Of a DNA stretch of 64,000 bases, positions 57,251-64,000 are shown one piece after another; position 1 is the first letter of the stretch, and every line of letters starts with the position of its first letter. Made by a program: the position numbers and the translations under genes. Location of the stretch: contig OY754470.1 in assembly GCA_963575645.1 (NCBI GenBank), positions 1,860,001 to 1,924,000 of the forward strand, given 5' to 3'. The DNA comes from Xanthostigma xanthostigma. Taxonomy: Eukaryota > Arthropoda > Insecta > Raphidioptera > Raphidiidae. The notes beneath the pieces are model-generated. The model was not told the DNA's origin and made no database searches. It saw only the letters and a program-made list of their open reading frames with translations.

Positions 57251-57978
57251 ATAGGAGTATAAAATACATAACAGCAACAAATTCGTTACAATGCGTTGTT
57301 CACTTTTTAAATTTATATAAGAAGTGAACACGTACTTATTGTTAACATTTTTTATAGTGAAAAATGACAAAGATAAATAATAAATCGAGAAATAATTCAG
57401 TAAATAAAGTGTTTAGTTAATTTGAAAATTTGCAATTGATTTGCGCACTTGATGCATTAATAATAATTTAATTAATTGTCTCCACATATCTTTGCATTTG
57501 TTAATTAATAAATAATATAAAATTTCATAATTAATAATTATTTAAATTTGTCTAATAAACAAAGCTGCAACATTCATTTTTTTTTAACTATATCACTATA
57601 TTCACAGTATTTTAAATTTTTTTCACCCAAATTTTTCTTCACTGCCGTTCACTGCACTTACGTGTTTTTTTTTTTAATTTAATATTATATTAATAATAAT
57701 TTTATAAATCTATCCCTTATTTAAATACAAACTTTTCATTTCCGAAAATATAACACTTCCAAAGCACTTGTTTTTTTTTAGCATGGTCGCACCTAGGTAT
57801 GGCTTTAATCGCCGCCGTCAATTAAAAAAAATACGAAATTACTGACAAATTCAACGTCGCTTTTTGGTCATCTCATAAGAATAAACTGCTTCTATATTAT
57901 ATGTAATGTGATTTAGTTGTGAATTAGTTGTATGCATTTAATATTTCATTATATGTTTTAAATTTTTATCTTCTATAG
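57251..57978. other. Intergenic or 5' flank, nothing recognised
   Basis: AT-rich and without a coding frame. It would be intron or promoter of the exon at 57980 if that gene is real. Confidence 0.35.
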
Positions 57979-57979
57979 A

Positions 57980-58031
57980 ATGTCTTTTGATGAACAGGGC
58001 CCTATTTCGCCGCGTAAAGACCGTGTGTCAC
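57980..58031 (+). CDS. Putative start-codon exon of an unrecognised gene
   Basis: After a good acceptor (TTTTTATCTTCTATAG) comes ATG and 17 codons, MSFDEQGPISPRKDRVS, ending in phase 1 at a strong donor (CACGTGAGT). It is clearly GC-richer and more protein-like than its AT-rich surroundings. I do not recognise the protein and see no next exon in the window, so the rest would lie in or beyond the remaining 6 kb. Chance occurrence is possible. Confidence 0.4.
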
Positions 58032-58216
58032 GTGAGTCTGTTGTGTAAATCTGTAAATAAAATTTCAGTATTAATATTAAAGTGTAATTTAATTAATTTA
58101 ACAAGTATTTGCCTATTTAAAAAAAAATATTGATCTGATTTTAAACGGTTCGATGAGATCCAAAGCATCCAATCGGCTCTCATACGTGAAAACGCATTCG
58201 TGCAAGAATAAAAAAA

Positions 58217-58430
58217 TTGGTTGTCTGTAAAGTCGGTTTACGGACGATAGTTTTACGTGATAACGTATTCCCTAATACATAACCTAAATTTTAGTAGCTG
58301 TCAAACTTGGGCCGAAGCATACTGCGCTCTCGCTTGCACGCACAGGGTCAGGCGGAACGTTAGGAACGTTACACTTTTTCGTGCGTGCAGCTGGTGTTTC
58401 ATCAATTTATAAGACGTTATCACGTCAAAA
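58217..58430 (+). mobile_element. Unclassified repeat family R, copy e
   Basis: TTGGTTGTCTGTAAAG at the left, GACGTTATCACGTCAAAA at the right, two AACGTT units (58355-58370). At 214 bp it is close in size to copies c and d, so about 200 bp may be the basic form and copies a and b expanded forms. Confidence 0.85.
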
Positions 58431-58703
58431 GATCTTGATTTTAATTGAACATGAAAACAAACAATAATTAAGAAAACTCATTTTCTAGGAGTATTTTTGA
58501 ATCTGAATAGCTTTTCAATATCTCTCTTATTTACTCGTGATCACTGTAAGTTCATGAAAGCATAAAAATCGATGTTAGATGATGAAAAAATGATGAACGC
58601 TATATTGTAAGGTCATTTATGTGGCAACTTGTTGGAAGTCCCAACACGAGAGTTAAAACAATCCTATTTGTTATCTAAATCAAAAAGACTTATTTGATTG
58701 TAC

Positions 58704-58924
58704 CTCTTTGAGCTCGCTGACTGACGGCAATAATTCGTCCGTGGACAGTGGACTCGGGGTGGGCGCTGCCTTAGGCAAATTAGCCGGCAATGACCCCATC
58801 CTTGATAATCTGACCTGCATCTCTTGTCGCATTTCCTTTTGTTCACGTTCTTTCTCTAACTTCCGGCTTCCGAATCCCAATGAACCGGCACTGTGAACTG
58901 ACGCAAGGCTGGGGCGTCTCGAAC
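58704..58924 (-). CDS. Internal exon of an unrecognised gene (charged, Ser/Pro-rich)
   Basis: On the minus strand a frame of 73 codons runs from an acceptor (CTCAAACAG at 58925-58933) to a donor (AAAGAG then GTACAA; exon end 58704). It reads SRRPSLASVHSAGSLGFGSR, then KLEKEREQKEMRQEMQVRLS, then RMGSLPANLPKAAPTPSPLS, ending SVSELKE. RRPSL is a basophilic-kinase-type site, and the KLEKEREQKEMRQEM stretch is a likely coiled-coil. GC content and codon use are coding-like. I do not recognise the family. The opposite strand has an open frame too, but with a poorer composition. Confidence 0.5.
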
Positions 58925-59681
58925 CTGTTTGAGCCGCAAGCCAGTTTTGAAAATAAAATGGAACAAATGTTTTATTAAATGGCTATTTTATGGTTAGTTT
59001 AGTCATGAATATCCCTCAGCTCTGAGATACGTTGAGTACGGTTGTTGGAATCTTCTTGATAATTTCCATCAAAAAAATTGACTGTGCGCGTGCGCTCCCG
59101 TCATTTTAATGGAAATAATAAAAAATGAAGAGATCAGCAAACATACCCATTGCCATTAATCAATTTATTATATGACCGCGGCCATGGTCTCAACAAGGGA
59201 TGATGACATGGCTCTACTCTGAGGAGATGAACAGAAGACAAAAATCGAAGCGGTAGGCAGGATGACTCGCCAAAGTTTCTGACATGGGGGGCTGCTACAG
59301 GGTGTGGGGACCGTACCGCGGCCATGAAATTGACAATTCTTTTGTAGGGTTAAGGATGATGATTGATGACTAAACCAGCATCATTGGACGTTATGAGATT
59401 TGAATTTGTTTTTAGTATAAAGGATTAAAATTTTAATTGGTTCGACTGGAGTATTAGTCTCCTGTATAAATATTACAATTTCAACTTATTAGTTTGCTAT
59501 TTAAGTACACGTAACGAAAACAGTTATTTCTGAATTGTTCAATTTTGGAACAAATCTAAAGTGAAACTTCTTTAGAGCTGCGTTTTGCATCTTCACAGAT
59601 TTTTACAGGGGTCACATGTAACCGGGTTATTGAAACCACCCGGAAAGGCTATATTCATCCATTTTATTAACTTTTTTTGTC
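58925..59681. other. Intergenic/intronic with a GC-rich repeat-like block
   Basis: At 59176-59326 a GC-rich segment is bounded by CCGCGGCCATGG and CCGCGGCCATG in the same orientation (both words nearly self-complementary). It looks like part of a dispersed repeat. Nothing else is recognised. Confidence 0.35.
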
Positions 59682-60712
59682 AAGGCCCCCATACACCTCG
59701 TTCTTTTTTGGCAGTTTTCATCGTCACGATAAAACACGTCGGTCAAAACCGAAGTGTATGGGCAAAAACTGTCGATGAAACACGGCAGTTTTTATATCTG
59801 CCGAATCTTGATTTTAAACACGACGTGTTTGCTGGTTGTCGTTTCAAATCGTAATGTGTGGCGCTTTCCGATAAGAATCGACGTGTTTATTCAGTGGTGC
59901 GACGTACAGCAAATGAGTCATATTAATTAAATGATTGTAATTAGTTTGAGTATTGATTTATATTTTAATAATAACTCAAAATAAGTATGTTCGTTCATTC
60001 TCAGGTAATTGAACCAATCCCCAGGTTCAAGTTTCAGCTCGTTCAATTCATACAATTATTGTATCGAAGCCATTCGTGCCTTTGGAAAATAAAATCTAGT
60101 GAGTATTCTGATAGGGATAAAAAAAATAAAGCTTACGAAGACATGATTATAAAATTAAGAGAAGTAGATAATTCAGCAACAAAGGAATGTGTAAAAAAAA
60201 AAATAGATTCTCTACGTGGTTGCTTCCGAAAGGAATTAAAAAAAGGAATCCAATCCAAGAAATCTGGTGTTACTAAAGTGAGCAGCTCTAAATACGTTTC
60301 TTCGTCCATTCGCCTTAAACCAATCTCCTGGTTCTAGTCGTAATTCATTTAGAAGATTTACGTGTGAAAATTGCCTGCGTTTAAGTAACCATTCTTTAGT
60401 CCATTTTGAACGTTTTCTTTTTGAAAATTTTAATTTTATAGCCACTGCGGCTGCAACTGCTAACGTTGTCGTAGGAGCCATCAAAGCAGATCGTATTAAT
60501 GATGCCACGACTTCAGAAAAACTGAACGAAACAACGCCTCTGTGTGGATATGGCCGTTGTTCGTGTTTAATTAATCGTACAGTTTTACCCGTGCGGTTAA
60601 AACTGCCATAAAAGAACGAGGTGTATGGGGATGGCCGTTGTTCGTGTTTAACCGTACAGTTTTACCCGGCGGTTAAAACTGCCAAAAAAGAACGAGGTGT
60701 ATGGGGGCCTTT
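59682..60712. mobile_element. PIF/Harbinger-type transposon relic
   Basis: The ends AAGGCCCCCATACACCTCGT and ACGAGGTGTATGGGGGCCTT are inverted over about 37 bp. Inside, a plus-strand frame (about 60073-60280) encodes a MADF/Myb-SANT-like piece (LWKIKSSEYSDRDKK, ATKECVKKKIDSLRGCFRKE). The minus strand (about 60318-60420) encodes the N-terminal part of a Harbinger transposase (KRKRSKWTKEWLLKRRQ, LLNELRLEPGDWF). A second ELKLEPGDWF fragment sits at about 60010-60045 (minus strand). The two genes of a Harbinger element are thus both present as fragments. Tandem 85 bp units precede the right end (60549-60712). A TCA/TTA flank is a weak 3 bp duplication. Confidence 0.8.
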
Positions 60713-63700
60713 AGGCAACTGATAAAATATAAGTAATAGAATTTAATACGGAATGTTTGAGTGAATATCGATTGGAGCTAAAATTTGATAATTACGAGAA
60801 CTGAGAAAAGTGCTGATCGTGCATTCATTTCGTGATTCAAAGTAAAATTAAATTTTATGCTTTAAAAAGTTACAAAATTTTGTGTAGTAGATTATTTAAA
60901 AAGTGTACTTTTGCGGTTTTTGTTTTTTGTGATATTGTAATATTTAATACCCTTTATCGTATTTCAGAAAGTAATTTTAAGCAAAAAAATCTATGTACAC
61001 AGTTTGAAATCTATTTTTTTAACTGTGGCTGATTACATTTTGGTTTATATTTTCAATTTTTGTTGGATTTTGATAATTATCGCTAAAAACTGGTGTATAA
61101 AAAAACTGTACGTTTGATGAGATGAATTTCGAAGCTTTTTCACTCACCGAGATAATGTCAGTTTAAATTTTAAAACTATTACAAAGGCAAACGGATTGTT
61201 TTGCGAAAATTGGAATCCTAACTACATGTAAAGACGTAATTATTTTTTTGCTTCAAATAATTCCTGTAATACTTCCATGAAATCTATGCTTTGACACACT
61301 GAAAATTTATATATATCTAAAATTTTATAATTGGTTCGTGCCAATTTTTTGCGTGAATTACTGTGCTTTTTTATACATATTATAGTGTACTTAGTATTAT
61401 GATAAAGTGAAATTTTATTTGGTTGGTAACTTTGTTGCCAGTTGTGCATACATTTTCAGCTGTGTCCGTGCCTATTTTTTTTTCAACATATAGAAAAATT
61501 TAGTCGTGTTAGAACAAAAACAAAGCAACAGTTTTTTCAAACACTGCAGGATGAGTCCAAGCTCTGACTTTACTAAAAATCAACTGGAGAAACCTATTTA
61601 TTGAATTTAACAATATGATGAAAAAAATCGAATATTGCTTAAATGTTAATATAGGTACTTTAAGTTTATATTACAGAGAACTATCAATTATTGTTGACTA
61701 TAATTATCTTTATCTGTGTTGGAATTTTTTTTTTGCATACCTGGAAGACTTCTCCCCAAATGGATAAATGTTCAAGAATATGACTTCCAAGTCGTACAAT
61801 GATATTTGTAAATAATTGATATTTCACTATAATAGGTTGTATATTTTATAAAATAGTGTTTAGCAACAAAAAATTATTTAAAAAAATGAATTAGTCTGCC
61901 ATCGATTTGATATAGATTTTTGTACGCTCAAAGCCTGGACTAGATCAAACAGAAGCCTGCTTATTGTGTGTCGACGTAGTATGCGGATCTTCGTTTATTC
62001 TTTTGTTTTCTAAAAGTGCCGATTGTTTCGTACAGTGCCTGGCGAGACTCAGTGTACGTTCTTTTGATCACAAAAATATTGTATAATATGCATTTTTGCC
62101 CGTTTAACATATTCATACGTAAACTTTTTCTTAGATTGTGCTACTTAGTAATAACATGAAACATTTTTACGATAATATTTATTGTGTAATACATTATAAA
62201 AGACACGTTTTGCATATAAAGTAAATCGTTTTTTGTTTTGAAATTATCTTTCTTACCAACTTCAAATGGGTTTCATTTGAAATTTGAGAAAAGTAAACTT
62301 TTTATTGATTTGATTTTGAAACACATAAAATACTGATTTTTAGCGTCGGCGTCGTCAATATTTTTGTGTTGCTAAAAAAATTAGATTATTACTTAAAGGG
62401 CGGTTTAAAAAAATAAAAATAACACTATTTCTTAGACGATAAATTACAGCATTGAGAAATATAAAAGTAGCTCTTTGAAACTTGCAACTGAGACAGGAAA
62501 CAACAACAAAGTGCCCAGCGTCGTACCCGCCACATGCCCAGATGTCAATGCGTCGAATTAATCCATATTTAATTTAATTTGAGATCCGTCATGTCGTTGT
62601 CTGCCGTCGCGGGCACAACTTTCAAAAACCTACTTTTACCGCGATTTTAACAACCAGTTTAATCGCTTGTAAAATATGCCCTTTCTCAAAATTATTTTTT
62701 TTTTTTGAAATTACGGTAGGTAATGAAAATAGATAGGGGAACTAGTTACATAAGAAAAATAAAAACTTGTATCAAAATTTAGGTATTGGTATTTTTTACG
62801 TGAATTGAAAATTAATATACGGGAAAATTTAAATCTGAACTTCTAAACAGAACTTACCCATAGATAATTGTTGTTGTCTGTTAAAATTATAATTATTTAC
62901 AGCTATTACTTTTTTGATCACTTCCAAGTCGGGAAATTCAAAATATTCATGACCTGTGCAGACAGAAATATAAAAAAGTCTGGCGTTAAATTCGTTATAT
63001 TTGCTAGAGATAATTTATTTAGACACATATTGCTTTTTTTAATTTTAGACCATTATTTTAATTCGGGATTGGTCTGGGACAAAAAAAAAGTGACCGGGAA
63101 AAACGATTCGAGTGGAACCTGTATTATACGGCTTTTAATTGTCATTAGAGACTCCCACCGGAAGACCAGTCCAACGGGAGTTCTCCCGGTATTCTCTAAG
63201 ACCTGGCCGAGTCTGTTAAAATAGAATATTATAGTCAATTTAGCATTTATAATCCTCGAGTCTTCACAACAACCAATTTTCTAAAATCTCGAACTTCGTG
63301 AAAAGTAGGTAAATAGTTTTTTCTTTAAATTATTTTGTGAGTTTTTAAAAGTTTCTCTATGTTTAAATTTTTTTCTTATCCAAATTTTAATTTATTTATC
63401 TATAATTAGAGATATTTCGTTTCTCAAAAGGTTCTATAGTCCAATTCCAAAATAATTGACAGTGACGGCATATACTTCACAATATAAGCGGCACAGTTTT
63501 TTTTTTATATAAATGGGACGGGAATGAAAATAATAACACATATTTTGGATCCATAATATAGGAATAATTGTTTTGCTAAAAATTGTTCGGTTTCTGATAT
63601 ACGACTTTCAGCTTTAAATCTATATTTAAGTCCTGTCAGTCTATTCATAATGTTTTTAATTGCTAGTTTTCTAAAAGTTCAAATATTCAATTTTCATCAG

Positions 63701-64000
63701 ATATGTTGGGCGTAGCGAAGTTTAGAAGAATATAAAAACTTCAGTGACAATAACAGGTTTATATATAGGTCGCAGATCGGAAAAAAAATTGTTAGCTTAA
63801 CAGAAACACTTAAAACAGACTTTATTATTTTAATATTCTTTGAAAACAAACTTAGATATTCTCACAACTTGAAAATCTGTGAGAACACGAGTCTTTAAAT
63901 TGATTTTTAAATTCTGATATAATGCAATTTTATGTAAACAAGTTAATTACAAAGAGCCAATATTATATAGGTACAAGGCCGGCACTGTATTTTTGTCGCA
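60713..64000. other. Gene-poor right end of window
   Basis: No supported gene. GC-richer patches at about 62505-62610 (GTGCCCAGCGTCGTACCC) and 63150-63215 may belong to exons or repeats, but no splice-bounded frame could be supported. Confidence 0.4.

Noticed and set aside
58708..58896. Plus-strand frame opposite the minus-strand exon
   Set aside because: The minus strand has better codon composition, a charged coiled-coil, splice sites with consistent phase and no stop.

Overview
This 64 kb window is insect nuclear DNA. It is AT-rich, has GT-AG introns, carries Hsc70-4-type, TMEM161 and PHF14 orthologues, and holds two chemoreceptor families found in arthropods (a divergent ionotropic-receptor pair and a gustatory-receptor pair). 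Several dispersed repeats look like those of holometabolous insects, but I cannot fix the order from sequence alone. There is nothing bacterial or viral, no rRNA and no CRISPR array.

Layout, all main genes on the + strand. (1) 2.7-14.6 kb: the 3' six coding exons of a costars/ABRA-like actin-pathway gene whose 5' end lies left of the window. A second in-frame ATG directly before the third visible exon suggests a short isoform with its own promoter. (2) 17.4-22.6 kb: two tandem, intronless ionotropic-receptor genes. The upstream one now ends inside a repeat element that supplies its last residues and stop codon. (3) 24.2-33.4 kb: two tandem five-exon gustatory receptors with the same intron phases; most of their introns are loaded with small transposons. 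(4) 34.2-40.4 kb: complete PHF14 (PHD/extended-PHD chromatin reader), 934 codons in 11 coding exons, with a 704 bp near-perfect palindrome in one intron. (5) 41.8-44.5 kb: complete TMEM161, nine coding exons. (6) 46.5-49.6 kb: a cytosolic Hsc70 with promoter, a perfect heat-shock element, a 5'UTR intron and one coding intron. (7) 49.6-64 kb: gene-poor, with transposon relics (THAP fragment, mariner-like, PIF/Harbinger, hairpin elements) and two isolated exon-like segments of unrecognised genes on opposite strands near 58 kb.

The repeats are the other main story. I see a five-copy unclassified family with tract-length variation; nonautonomous hAT elements with 8 bp target duplications; pogo- and mariner-type elements with TA duplications; several foldback elements; and an 850 bp element with a tRNA-Arg-like Pol III promoter, present as two inverted copies that bracket TMEM161 and Hsc70. 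The chemoreceptor genes form typical tandem arrays. The housekeeping genes (PHF14, TMEM161, Hsc70) are intact and conserved. Exon coordinates were assembled by hand from splice sites and reading frame; all summed coding lengths are multiples of three.
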